The position numbers and the translations under genes are program-made. A DNA stretch of 64,000 nucleotides from Mesonia sp008017825. GTDB taxonomy: Bacteria; Bacteroidota; Bacteroidia; Flavobacteriales; Flavobacteriaceae. Where the stretch lies: the NCBI RefSeq assembly GCF_008017825.1, contig NZ_VRLS01000006.1:35030-99029 (forward strand), in the 5' to 3' direction. The notes under the pieces are model-generated. The model worked only from the letters and a program-made list of their open reading frames with translations, was not told the origin of the DNA and made no database searches. Below are positions 1 to 7,943 of this stretch, in pieces. How positions within the stretch are numbered: position 1 is the stretch's first letter; each line of letters begins with the position of its first letter.

Positions 1-419
1 AAAAGAGATTCAAACTTTTTCTCTCCATTGATTAAAACTTTCACATCATTGCCAAAGGTGAGCGGTTTTTTTTGGTTATGTTGAAGCAGTTTTACAATAT
101 TTACTTGATTGTCTAAAAACTTATCTTCATACTTATCTAACTCTTGTTCACCTAATAACAGCTTCTCTTCCCATTGTTTTACCTTTTCATCATTAAAAAC
201 CTTTCGGCGTTTAAACATCTTATCTTTTCGATACTCTTGACCAAAGAAAAAGTAGATAAGCAAACCTACAAATGGTAATACAATAAGCGATAATATATAA
301 GAGACGGTGGTGACAGGATTTCTATTATTTAAAATAATAAAAAAAGCCGTACCAATAGCTATCACATAGTTAATGATAAGCAATGTAAAAAAAACATTGT
401 TTTGAACGAAGTCTATCAT
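1..419 (-). CDS. cls: Cardiolipin synthase, N-terminal part (cut by window edge)
   Basis: The minus-strand frame opens with ATG at 419 and stays open to base 1, giving about 139 residues. It starts MIDFVQNNVFFTLLIINYVI and shows two membrane helices; the second contains LPFVGLLIYFFFGQEYR, the hallmark of the PLD-nuclease N-terminal (PLDc_N) domain of bacterial cardiolipin synthases. A charged cytoplasmic stretch follows. The two HKD phosphodiesterase motifs would lie beyond the window. The family condenses phosphatidylglycerol to cardiolipin at the inner membrane. The start codon abuts the stop of the upstream lytic transglycosylase with no gap, so the three minus-strand genes from 2082 down probably form one transcript. 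The family call is firm; the exact subtype is not testable here. Confidence 0.85.
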   Translation of the reverse strand, partial: MIDFVQNNVFFTLLIINYVIAIGTAFFIILNNRNPVTTVSYILSLIVLPFVGLLIYFFFGQEYRKDKMFKRRKVFNDEKVKQWEEKLLLGEQELDKYEDKFLDNQVNIVKLLQHNQKKPLTFGNDVKVLINGEKKFESL

Positions 420-1373
420 TTAGGGCTTATAGGTATATGTTCCTTTTTCTGGAATCTCAATTTGATAAGCTTTTCTAGATTTATTATTAAGATGCGCTTC
501 TCTTAACCAAGGGTTATGAATTTTTAAAATCTTATAATTGATTCCAAATTCTTTTGCAAACTTAGCAAAGTCGGTAACAGCCGTATCTACCATTACTTCC
601 TTAACCGAAAGCGTTTGGTATAAATTATCTTCCGTAAAGTTGAATCCGTAGTTTTCTGGATTATCGAGTATGGTTTTTAAAGCTAATATTCTAAATACAT
701 ATCTACCAGTTTCTGCATTTAAAAGCAAATCGTAATATTCGTGAACATCTTGACGGTCTTGTTGTCTAGTTATCCCATAGTTACCGGCATTGTAAGCTGC
801 TGCAGCTAATGTCCAGCTATCAAATTTCTTTTTTGACTCTAATAAATACTTACAAGCTGCTATGGTAGATTTTTCTATATGATAACGTTCATCTACATTA
901 TCGTTTACTTCTAAACCATATTCTTTTGCTGTAGATTCCATAATTTGCCAAAAACCAGTTGCTCCTGCCGGAGAAACAACTTGTGTAAGTCCGCTTTCCG
1001 CTACAGCTAAATATTTAAAATCTTCAGGAATTCCGTATTTTTTTAAAATAGGTTCGATGATCGGAAAATACTTATGAGCTCTTTTTATAAGCAACAAACC
1101 ATTAGATTGCCAATAGGTGTTTACTAGCAACTCCCTATCCATTCTTTCTTTTATATCAGGATTCTCTGTAGGCACTCTTTCTCCCGCGAAGTTTAAATTT
1201 TCTGGAATAGGCAGAGCATAGATATTGTAATCTTTTACCACCTTATCTGGATCTACCTTGGTTTTTTCAACCTGTACTTTCTCTTCTTTTGAAACCGAAC
1301 TCACCCCTTGTATTCCAATTCCGGCAACGGCAATTGCCCCTGCTATCGTTAATATGTTTTTTATATTTTTCAT
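420..1373 (-). CDS. Lytic transglycosylase with SLT domain (MltD-like)
   Basis: This 317-residue protein has an N-terminal hydrophobic segment (about residues 7-26) that is a signal peptide or anchor. An SLT (goose-lysozyme-like) domain covers roughly residues 100-235. The catalytic Glu sits in AVAESGLTQ (about E126), followed by SPAGATGFWQIM and AAAAYNAG, the standard SLT motifs. The enzyme should cleave the glycan of peptidoglycan in the periplasm, releasing 1,6-anhydromuropeptides. The C-terminus (TYTYKP) is short and has no LysM repeat, unlike E. coli MltD. It lies 10 bp after the hydrolase gene and directly abuts cls, which suggests an envelope-related operon. Confidence 0.88.
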   Translation of the reverse strand: MKNIKNILTIAGAIAVAGIGIQGVSSVSKEEKVQVEKTKVDPDKVVKDYNIYALPIPENLNFAGERVPTENPDIKERMDRELLVNTYWQSNGLLLIKRAHKYFPIIEPILKKYGIPEDFKYLAVAESGLTQVVSPAGATGFWQIMESTAKEYGLEVNDNVDERYHIEKSTIAACKYLLESKKKFDSWTLAAAAYNAGNYGITRQQDRQDVHEYYDLLLNAETGRYVFRILALKTILDNPENYGFNFTEDNLYQTLSVKEVMVDTAVTDFAKFAKEFGINYKILKIHNPWLREAHLNNKSRKAYQIEIPEKGTYTYKP

Positions 1374-1383
1374 TTGCTTTTTT

Positions 1384-2082
1384 TTAATCTTGTTCTTTAT
1401 TCTTATTTCTTAATTTACCTTCTAAAATAAGTTCAGGCAGGTGTTCATTAAACCACCTAAACCTATCGATAATCATAATGTGGGTACCATTTTTTATGGT
1501 AATACAATTTCTGATATTTTTATACGGAAAAACAATATCCTTGTCCCCATGAATATGAATTACATTAGGAATCGTTTCTTCTTGATCCCAACACAACATT
1601 TGTTTTACCGCCCAATCTATATAACGTTTATCACTTACCGATAAGTATTGGCGGTATAAGGCTGCTCTTTTCTTTAAAAATTTACTAACTGGTAGTTTTT
1701 CGAGGTTTCCCAACTTATCGACTAAACTCGTTGGGAAAATCTTATAAATAGCCGTTTTCCTAGCAAATTGCATTCTTCTAGGCAACTCAAACTTATTCTT
1801 TACCGTAGAGATTAAAATTAAACGCTTTACGCGGATTTGCTTACTCATCTCTTGTACAATTACCCCGCCAAAAGACACTCCAATCAATACGGGATTCTCA
1901 TGATGAACATCTTGCAACATTCTTTTGGTATAATCTTTTAAAGATTCATTTTTCAAAGGGATTTTCCACGCTAGCCAATGTATTTTAAAATTTTCTTTTG
2001 GCAATTTAATATGTTCAAAAATACTTGGATTAGCCGCCATCCCTGGCATAAAATAAACGTGAATTAAATTGTCTTGAATCAT
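1384..2082 (-). CDS. Alpha/beta hydrolase
   Basis: A 232-residue alpha/beta-hydrolase fold protein without signal peptide. The nucleophile elbow is GVSFGG (Ser about 70). A candidate acid lies in HIHGDKDIVFP (Asp 180 or 182) and the catalytic His in GTHIM (about 201), so the triad is complete. A cap region rich in Arg, Lys and aromatics lies between about residues 85 and 170. The substrate cannot be read from the sequence. It is the first gene of a tight minus-strand run with the lytic transglycosylase and cls, so a role in lipid or envelope metabolism is possible but is inference from context only. Confidence 0.75.
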   Translation of the reverse strand: MIQDNLIHVYFMPGMAANPSIFEHIKLPKENFKIHWLAWKIPLKNESLKDYTKRMLQDVHHENPVLIGVSFGGVIVQEMSKQIRVKRLILISTVKNKFELPRRMQFARKTAIYKIFPTSLVDKLGNLEKLPVSKFLKKRAALYRQYLSVSDKRYIDWAVKQMLCWDQEETIPNVIHIHGDKDIVFPYKNIRNCITIKNGTHIMIIDRFRWFNEHLPELILEGKLRNKNKEQD

Positions 2083-2242
2083 CTTTTAACAACGGTCTAA
2101 CAGTAACCTATTAAAATATACAGTAAATTTACTAGGTAAAAATATTTTATAAAAATGGTTTTACCTCATTTAAAAGGTTAAAACTAAAGCAATTTTATTT
2201 TTACTCTACCTCATTTTAACCTATATCCTAAATTAAACCATT

Positions 2243-2548
2243 ATGGAAGAGGACACCATCGAACTTAAAGACAATGAATTTCTAAGACAGTTTGAAACTA
2301 ATATTGATAATGAATTGATTAAACTTGAATATTCCTTACAAGAAAGAAAAATTTTTCTTTCTAAACTTACCATTTCAGAGGAAAGAAGAAGTGACGGTAC
2401 ACTAGAAAAATTCTTAACCGCAATTTTCGATTACATATTAGATAAAGGTCGAATAAGAATTGTTCCTACAGGTAAAGATGTGGCTACATTTTTTAGAGCC
2501 AACAAATCTAAATACAGCGATCTGCTTCCTATAGGAATGAATATCTAA
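2243..2548 (+). CDS. Small GNAT-like protein (YjdJ/Gcn5-related type)
   Basis: A 101-residue protein that fits the very small acetyltransferase-like family (Acetyltransf_CG type): KLEYSLQERKIFLSKLTI forms the beta hairpin and RIRIVPTGKDVATFFRANK matches the conserved C-terminal segment. The acetyl-CoA loop, normally RGxGIG in this family, reads RRSDGTL here, so the pyrophosphate-binding glycines are largely lost. It may therefore not be an active acetyltransferase. Its 3' end overlaps the convergent mtaB gene by 4 bp. The start is the ATG in ACCATTATG. The leader upstream carries repeated TTTTAACCT-like words. Confidence 0.7.
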   Translation: MEEDTIELKDNEFLRQFETNIDNELIKLEYSLQERKIFLSKLTISEERRSDGTLEKFLTAIFDYILDKGRIRIVPTGKDVATFFRANKSKYSDLLPIGMNI

Positions 2549-3882
2549 GCTGTTATTTTTTCTGAAGCAAAGTTAAAGCGAACCAATCCATCTTCATCAA
2601 TTTCAGATAAAGTAACTTGATGAAGTGTATTGACAAAAGAAGGATCCCAAGGCATCTTTACTTTTACATAGTTCTCTGTAAAACCGTGGATGTAACCTTC
2701 TTTATTTTCCCCTTCAAAAAGAACTTCTAATGTATTCCCTAACTGACTTTCGTAAAAAGCACGACGCTTTTTAGCCGAAAGACCTCTAAGCATTTTACTT
2801 CTTTTCTTTCTTACTTTTAATGGTACTGCTCCTTCCATTTCTGCAGCTGGGGTATTGTCTCTTTCTGAATAAGTAAATACGTGTAAATAAGAAATATCAA
2901 GCTCATTTAAAAAATTATAAGTCTCTAAGAAAAGTTCATCTGTCTCTCCTGGAAAACCTACAATTACATCTACACCAATACAAGCATTTGGCATTACTCG
3001 CTTAATTTGACTTACACGGTCTACATACAAGCTACTCATATAACGACGCTTCATCTTTTTTAATAGAGTATCGCTACCACTTTGTAACGGAATATGAAAA
3101 TGCGGAACAAACGTATTGCTTTGCGCCACAAAATCTATAGTTTCATTTTTTAAAAGATTGGGTTCTATAGAAGAAATGCGTAAACGTTCTATTCCATTTA
3201 CCTCATCTAACGCCTTTACTAAATCTAAAAAAGTGTGCTCATGGCGCTTATTACCAAACTCTCCTTTTCCGTAATCACCTATATTTACACCAGTGAGAAC
3301 AATTTCTTTAATATTTTGTTCTGAAATTTCTTTAGCATTTTTTAGTACATTCTCTAAAGTATCACTTCTAGAAATACCCCTTGCTAAAGGGATGGTACAA
3401 TACGTACATTTATAATCGCAACCATCTTGAACTTTTAGGAAAGCTCGAGTACGATCTCCTATACTGTAAGAACCCACATAAAAATCGGCTTCCTCGATTT
3501 CGCAAGAATGAACCTCCCCCATGTCATTTTTAGAGAGATCATTAAGGTAATCGGTGATTTTAAATTTTTCGGTTGCCCCAAGAACTAAATCTACCCCATT
3601 CACATCGGCCAATTCTTCTGGCTTTAGTTGCGCATAACAGCCTATAGCAATTACAAAAGCATCACTATTTACTTTCTGAGCTTGCTTTACGATCGTCTTA
3701 AATCGCTTGTCTGCATTTTCGGTTACACTGCACGTATTTATTACGTAAATATCGGCTTCTTCATTAAACTCCACTCTAGAAAATCCTTCATTTTCAAAAG
3801 ATCTAGCAATCGTAGAAGTTTCAGAAAAATTTAATTTACACCCTAGGGTATAAAAAGCGACTTTTTTATTTTCGTGCATCAT
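2545..3882 (-). CDS. mtaB: tRNA-t6A37 methylthiotransferase MtaB
   Basis: A 445-residue radical-SAM methylthiotransferase. The N-terminal UPF0004 domain has the three Cys of the auxiliary iron-sulfur cluster (C15 in TLGCKLN, C51 in INTCSVT, C82 in IGCYAQ). The radical-SAM motif CDYKCTYC (C155, C159, C162) follows, then a TRAM-like C-terminus. The opening KKVAFYTLGCKLNFSE is typical of the MtaB branch rather than MiaB or RimO. It converts t6A37 to ms2t6A37 in tRNAs reading ANN codons. A -7/-33 promoter pair lies about 72 bp upstream. The 3' end overlaps the convergent GNAT-like gene by 4 bp. Confidence 0.93.
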   Translation of the reverse strand: MMHENKKVAFYTLGCKLNFSETSTIARSFENEGFSRVEFNEEADIYVINTCSVTENADKRFKTIVKQAQKVNSDAFVIAIGCYAQLKPEELADVNGVDLVLGATEKFKITDYLNDLSKNDMGEVHSCEIEEADFYVGSYSIGDRTRAFLKVQDGCDYKCTYCTIPLARGISRSDTLENVLKNAKEISEQNIKEIVLTGVNIGDYGKGEFGNKRHEHTFLDLVKALDEVNGIERLRISSIEPNLLKNETIDFVAQSNTFVPHFHIPLQSGSDTLLKKMKRRYMSSLYVDRVSQIKRVMPNACIGVDVIVGFPGETDELFLETYNFLNELDISYLHVFTYSERDNTPAAEMEGAVPLKVRKKRSKMLRGLSAKKRRAFYESQLGNTLEVLFEGENKEGYIHGFTENYVKVKMPWDPSFVNTLHQVTLSEIDEDGLVRFNFASEKITA

Positions 3883-3953
3883 AAGCTCTTTCGTATTCTT
3901 TTAGTAATATTGTGTGATACTAAAGAAGTAGTTTATTTTTCCTTAAAGGGCTG

Positions 3954-3985
3954 CAAATATACGACCTTAAACTGTTATACTCAAA
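3954..3985 (-). promoter_or_regulatory. Promoter of mtaB
   Basis: Reading the minus strand, TTTG (3985-3982) is followed after 20 bp by TATATTTG (3961-3954). This fits the Bacteroidota primary-sigma consensus (TTTG, about 17-23 bp, TAnnTTTG). It implies a leader of about 65 nt for mtaB. The -33 box touches the start codon of the divergent plus-strand lipoprotein gene. Confidence 0.6.
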
Positions 3986-5602
3986 TTGAATAGATCCTCA
4001 CTTGTTTTAAAAATCGACTCTCTGGCATTATTACTTTTACCATTGCTTTTCTATGCTTGTGGAAACTCTTCTACTGATCAAAATGATCATCTAGTTTTTA
4101 GATATAATGAACATGCTAATATTACTTCTTTAGATCCTGCTTTTGCAAAGGATCAACGTAATATTTGGGCTTGTAATCAACTATACAATAGTTTAATTCA
4201 ATTAGATGACCAGCTGAATACACAACCCGACATTGCTAAATCCTGGCAAGTTTCAAAAGACGCAAAAACCTACACTTTTGTACTAAGAGACGATGTTTTT
4301 TTCCACGAAAGTGAAATTTTCGGAAAACAAAAGACAAGAAAAGTAAAGGCTAAAGATGTAGTTTACAGTCTTAGGCGGTTGACCGATACTAAAATTGCTT
4401 CTCCCGGAAGTTGGGTCATGCAGCAAGTAAAAAATATTTCTGCTAAAAATGATTCAGTTGTAGTTATCGAATTGAATCAAGCTTTTCCTGCTTTTTTAGG
4501 TTTGCTCTCTATGAAATATACCAGCATTGTCCCAGTGGAGATGGAAAATTCAGATTTTCGAGAAAACCCTATCGGCACGGGTCCTTTTCATTTTAAACGT
4601 TGGGAAGCCAATGAAAAACTAGTATTTAGAAAAAATGACCTTTATTTTGAAAAGGATAAAAATGGAAATCAACTCCCCTACCTAGAAGCTGTAGCTATCA
4701 CATTTTTACCCGACAAACAGAGTGAATTTCTTCAATTTGCACAGGGAAAGATAGATTTTCTTAGCGGATTAGATCCGTCGTATAAAGATGAATTGCTTAA
4801 CGCCAAAGGAGAATTGCAAGCGAACTACGAAGAGCGTATTCAAATGCTAAGAGCACCTTATTTAAATACTGAATATCTAGGCATATACTTAGACCACCCT
4901 TCCTCGGAAATAAAATCAAAAAAAATTAGACAAGCCATAAATTATGGGTTTGACAGAAATACCATGATCACCTACCTAAGAAACGGTATTGGCACACCGG
5001 CTTCTGGGGGCTTTGTCCCTAAAGGTTTACCTGGGTTTTCAGATACTAGCTATTACGAATACAATCCGCGTAAAGCGAAAAAACTTATTGAAGATTACAA
5101 AATTGAAACGGGTAATCAAAACCCCAAAATAAGTATTAGTACTAACGCTTCTTATTTAGATTTGTGTGAGTATATACAACGTGAATTACAAAAAGTAGGA
5201 TTGCAAGTTGAAATAGATGTTATGCCACCTTCTACACTTAGACAACAACGATCTGCTGGGAAATTAGCTTCTTTTCGCGCCAGTTGGATAGCAGATTATC
5301 CTGATGCCGAAAATTATCTATCTCTGTTTTACAGTGAAAATTTTTCTCCTCAAGGTCCAAATTACACTCATTTCTCTTCTAAAAAATATGATAGCTTATA
5401 CGAGCAATCCTTAAATTTAGGAGAATTAAATCAAAGAATTCCTCTATATCAAGAGATGGATTCTCTAATTATGACGAATGCCGCTGTAGTACCATTGTAT
5501 TATGATGAAGTGATTAGGTTCACTCAAAACAATGTAAACGGTCTAGGTATTAACCCGATTAATTTATTAGATTTAAAACGGGTAAAGAAAGTCAAGAATT
5601 AA
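3986..5602 (+). CDS. ABC transporter substrate-binding lipoprotein (peptide/oligopeptide type, SBP_bac_5)
   Basis: A 538-residue protein of the DppA/OppA family. A hydrophobic signal ends in LLFYACGNSS, a lipobox-like site with Cys about 26, so it should be a lipoprotein. The body shows the family signatures DIAKSWQVSKDAKTYTFVLR and GTGPFHFKRWE, and the C-terminal ASWIADYPDAENYL segment. It binds peptides or similar ligands in the periplasm. No permease or ATPase gene is adjacent, so it is an orphan binding protein here. The frame begins with TTG at 3986; no ATG lies between it and the signal sequence, so TTG is the likely start. The -3 residue of the lipobox is Phe, which is unusual. Confidence 0.85.
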   Translation: MNRSSLVLKIDSLALLLLPLLFYACGNSSTDQNDHLVFRYNEHANITSLDPAFAKDQRNIWACNQLYNSLIQLDDQLNTQPDIAKSWQVSKDAKTYTFVLRDDVFFHESEIFGKQKTRKVKAKDVVYSLRRLTDTKIASPGSWVMQQVKNISAKNDSVVVIELNQAFPAFLGLLSMKYTSIVPVEMENSDFRENPIGTGPFHFKRWEANEKLVFRKNDLYFEKDKNGNQLPYLEAVAITFLPDKQSEFLQFAQGKIDFLSGLDPSYKDELLNAKGELQANYEERIQMLRAPYLNTEYLGIYLDHPSSEIKSKKIRQAINYGFDRNTMITYLRNGIGTPASGGFVPKGLPGFSDTSYYEYNPRKAKKLIEDYKIETGNQNPKISISTNASYLDLCEYIQRELQKVGLQVEIDVMPPSTLRQQRSAGKLASFRASWIADYPDAENYLSLFYSENFSPQGPNYTHFSSKKYDSLYEQSLNLGELNQRIPLYQEMDSLIMTNAAVVPLYYDEVIRFTQNNVNGLGINPINLLDLKRVKKVKN

Positions 5603-5646
5603 AATGAAATCTTAACTATGTATTTTTATACACGAACGAACCAAAA

Positions 5647-6441
5647 ATGAGTTTTAAAGCAGATTTAAGAACTGTAAATGTAACCCGTTACATCACTCCT
5701 CTTAGAGAAGGGGGGTCTTTACCTGCGGTTGCAGATGCAGATGATGGCTTTAAATATGTCATTAAGTTTAGAGGTGCAGGTCACGGTGTTAAAGCTTTAA
5801 TAGCCGATTTAATTGGTGCAGAGGTGGCTAGAGTATTAGGATTTAAAGTACCAGAGTTGGTATTTGCTCAACTAGATGAAGCCTTTGGAAGAACAGAAGC
5901 CGATGAAGAGATACAAGATTTACTTAAGGGTAGTCAAGGATTAAATTTGGGATTGCATTTTCTTTCGAGTGCCATTAATTTTGATCCTGTAGTAACCCAA
6001 GTGGAGAACAAGTTAGCCTCCCAAATTGTGTGGCTAGATGCTTTTCTCACTAATATTGATCGCACGTTTAGAAATACAAATATGCTAATTTGGAATAAAG
6101 AAGTATGGCTTATCGATCACGGAGCTGCTTTGTATTTTCATCATTCTTGGACCAATTGGGAGAAGACTGCTCAAACTCCATTTCCGTTTATTAAAGATCA
6201 TGTTTTATTACCACAAGCCAGCGATCTAACCACAGTTGATGTAGAATTTAAAAAAATTCTTACTTCAGATGTACTCCAAAAAATAGTAAATCTTATTCCT
6301 TTAGAGTGGCTGGATTGGGAAGGGTATACTGAAACTCCGGAAGAAATTAGAACCGTGTATTTTAATTTTCTGCACACACGTTTAAATTATTCAAATTTAT
6401 TTATAAAAGAAGCACAGCATGCAAGGGAAGCACTTATATGA
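5647..6441 (+). CDS. HipA-like kinase-fold protein (HipA_2 family)
   Basis: A 264-residue protein resembling the single-domain HipA-like kinases. YVIKFRG (Lys about 40) fits the ATP-anchoring lysine. LDAFLTNIDRTFRNTNMLIW (Asp 131/138, Asn 143/145) fits the catalytic loop. WLIDHGAAL (Asp 157) fits the metal-binding DxG-like motif. It is much shorter than E. coli HipA (about 440 residues) and lacks the HipA N1 subdomain. The last 23 bp overlap the start of a DUF3037 gene in another frame, a translationally coupled arrangement. Whether it phosphorylates a tRNA synthetase, another protein or a small molecule is unknown. It begins 44 bp after the binding-protein gene. Confidence 0.75.
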   Translation: MSFKADLRTVNVTRYITPLREGGSLPAVADADDGFKYVIKFRGAGHGVKALIADLIGAEVARVLGFKVPELVFAQLDEAFGRTEADEEIQDLLKGSQGLNLGLHFLSSAINFDPVVTQVENKLASQIVWLDAFLTNIDRTFRNTNMLIWNKEVWLIDHGAALYFHHSWTNWEKTAQTPFPFIKDHVLLPQASDLTTVDVEFKKILTSDVLQKIVNLIPLEWLDWEGYTETPEEIRTVYFNFLHTRLNYSNLFIKEAQHAREALI

Positions 6442-6802
6442 ATATACAATTGTTCGAATTGTTCCTAAAGTAGAACGGGAGGAGTTTTTTAATGTGGGCG
6501 TTATATTATATGCTAAACAGTCTAAGTTTATTGATATGCAGTATCATTTAGACGCTAAAAAATTAAAAGCTTTTTGTCCAAAATTGGATGTAGAACAAAT
6601 TGAGAAAAACCTTGCTGCTTTTAAATCTATTAGTTTAGGAGAAAAAGATGGAGGTCGCATTGCCGAAATGGATATCGCTTCTCGTTTTAGGTGGCTTACA
6701 GCTACACGAAGTTCTGTAATTCAAACCTCTAAAACACATCCTGGTTTTAGTGATTCATTAACAGAAACGATGACTTGTCTTTTTAACGAATTGGTATTAT
6801 GA
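6419..6802 (+). CDS. DUF3037 protein, partner of the HipA-like gene
   Basis: A 127-residue cytoplasmic protein that matches my memory of DUF3037: YEYTIVRIVPKVEREEFFNVGVILYAK is the family's characteristic start, and a SRFRWLTATRSSVIQTSKTH segment follows. No function is established for the family as far as I know. The ATG lies 23 bp inside the HipA-like gene, so the two are co-translated. Such pairing of a HipA-like kinase with DUF3037 looks conserved and suggests a regulator, antitoxin or substrate adaptor, which is inference. A repeat element begins directly after its stop codon. Confidence 0.75.
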   Translation: MQGKHLYEYTIVRIVPKVEREEFFNVGVILYAKQSKFIDMQYHLDAKKLKAFCPKLDVEQIEKNLAAFKSISLGEKDGGRIAEMDIASRFRWLTATRSSVIQTSKTHPGFSDSLTETMTCLFNELVL

Positions 6803-6899
6803 GTTTTTTGCGTTAGGGATTGTAACGAAAATCCTTTTTCTTTTTTCAGAAAAAGATTGTAGTGAAAAGCCCGACCCGATAGGGAAACGCCCGAGAAAA
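6803..6899. repeat. Interspersed intergenic repeat of Flavobacteria type
   Basis: The whole convergent gap between the DUF3037 gene and mltG is one element. It contains GCGTTAGGGATTGTAACG, an AT-rich hairpin (CTTTTTC ... GAAAAAG), then GAAAAGCCCGACCCGATAGG and AAACGCCCG. It is far richer in GC at its end than the surroundings. I recognise this arrangement from intergenic repeats scattered through many Bacteroidota genomes, but no search was run. It may act as a convergent terminator or be a remnant of a small non-autonomous mobile element. Confidence 0.6.
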
Positions 6900-7943
6900 T
6901 TACCTGTTAATCCCCATTTTATTAATCCAACGTACATAAGCTTGTCTGTTATTATTGTGCTGCCTTAAAGTTTTAGCGAACATATGGTAGCCAGGGTTTT
7001 CTGGATTGGCTACAAAATAATAGTAGTCGTGCTTTTCGAAATTAAGTACTGCATTGATAGAGGAAATATCGGGCATAGCAATAGGTCCTGGAGGCAGTTC
7101 TTTATACTTATAAGTATTATAAGGCGATTCGATTTCTAAGTCTTTGTACAAAACACGCTTAATAACGGTATCAAAATCCTTGTTTTCTTTCTTTATAGCA
7201 TAAATAACAGTAGGATCGGCGTCTAATTTCCAACCGTTTAGATAGCGGTTCATATAAACCCCAGCGACTCTTTTACGCTCGTCTACTTTAGCTGTTTCTT
7301 TTTGAACAATAGAAGCTACCACGCTTACTTCTTGCGGTGTTAAATTTGATTTTTTTGCTTGTTGTAAACGAGATTCAGTCCAAAAGCGATGATATTCCTT
7401 TAGCATTCTTTCTCTAAAAGCTTCCGCGGAAGTATTCCAATACAATTCATATTGATTAGGAATATACATACTTAGCGCATTCTCTAGATTGAAATCATTC
7501 TTCTTTAAAAAAACCTCATCTTTCATCGAATTGAGTAAAGAGATGCTATCGGCTTCTATTTGCTGTGCCACTCTTCCTGCAAGATCTTCTATACGTTCTT
7601 GATTATTAAAGATAACTGAAACAGGCTCATTTTTACTTCTAAGTGTATTAATGATTTCGTTATTATTCATTCCTTGCTTAAGAATAAATCTCCCCGATTT
7701 AAGGTTGGTAGCATAACCTTTTCTTTTAGCAACTTGATCAAAGTCATTTATATCTTTCACCAAGGGTTGAATTTGCTTTAATAACTCCTTATAATTAGTG
7801 TCACTCGCCACATAAACTGAAGCTTCATCACTTTCAAATTGAGTATTGGGAGAAAAAATAGTGTTATAAATGACGTAGCTAAATATTCCGACAGCTACAA
7901 TTCCTAACAAAGCAATAGTTAGTAATATCTTTTTAATATACAT
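6900..7943 (-). CDS. mltG: Endolytic murein transglycosylase MltG
   Basis: A 347-residue YceG-like protein with one N-terminal membrane helix (about residues 5-28). It has a LysM-like subdomain and the catalytic domain, with Glu about 216 in ASIVQKETAKVDERKRVAGV. ADPTVIYAI and SPYNTYKYKELPPGPI are family signatures. It cuts nascent glycan strands at the inner membrane and ends their elongation. It overlaps the upstream GNAT gene by 11 bp and so belongs to a dapF-GNAT-mltG run. Codons for residues 172-176 carry one copy of the recurrent CTTCCGCGGAAG palindrome, reading Ser-Ala-Glu-Ala-Phe. Confidence 0.93.
   Translation of the reverse strand: MYIKKILLTIALLGIVAVGIFSYVIYNTIFSPNTQFESDEASVYVASDTNYKELLKQIQPLVKDINDFDQVAKRKGYATNLKSGRFILKQGMNNNEIINTLRSKNEPVSVIFNNQERIEDLAGRVAQQIEADSISLLNSMKDEVFLKKNDFNLENALSMYIPNQYELYWNTSAEAFRERMLKEYHRFWTESRLQQAKKSNLTPQEVSVVASIVQKETAKVDERKRVAGVYMNRYLNGWKLDADPTVIYAIKKENKDFDTVIKRVLYKDLEIESPYNTYKYKELPPGPIAMPDISSINAVLNFEKHDYYYFVANPENPGYHMFAKTLRQHNNNRQAYVRWINKMGINR
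7420..7433. repeat. Recurrent palindrome, copy 1
   Basis: GCTTCCGCGGAAGT inside mltG. The 12-bp core CTTCCGCGGAAG (7421-7432) is a perfect palindrome. It shares this core, or nearly all of it, with three other sites in the window. Confidence 0.7.
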
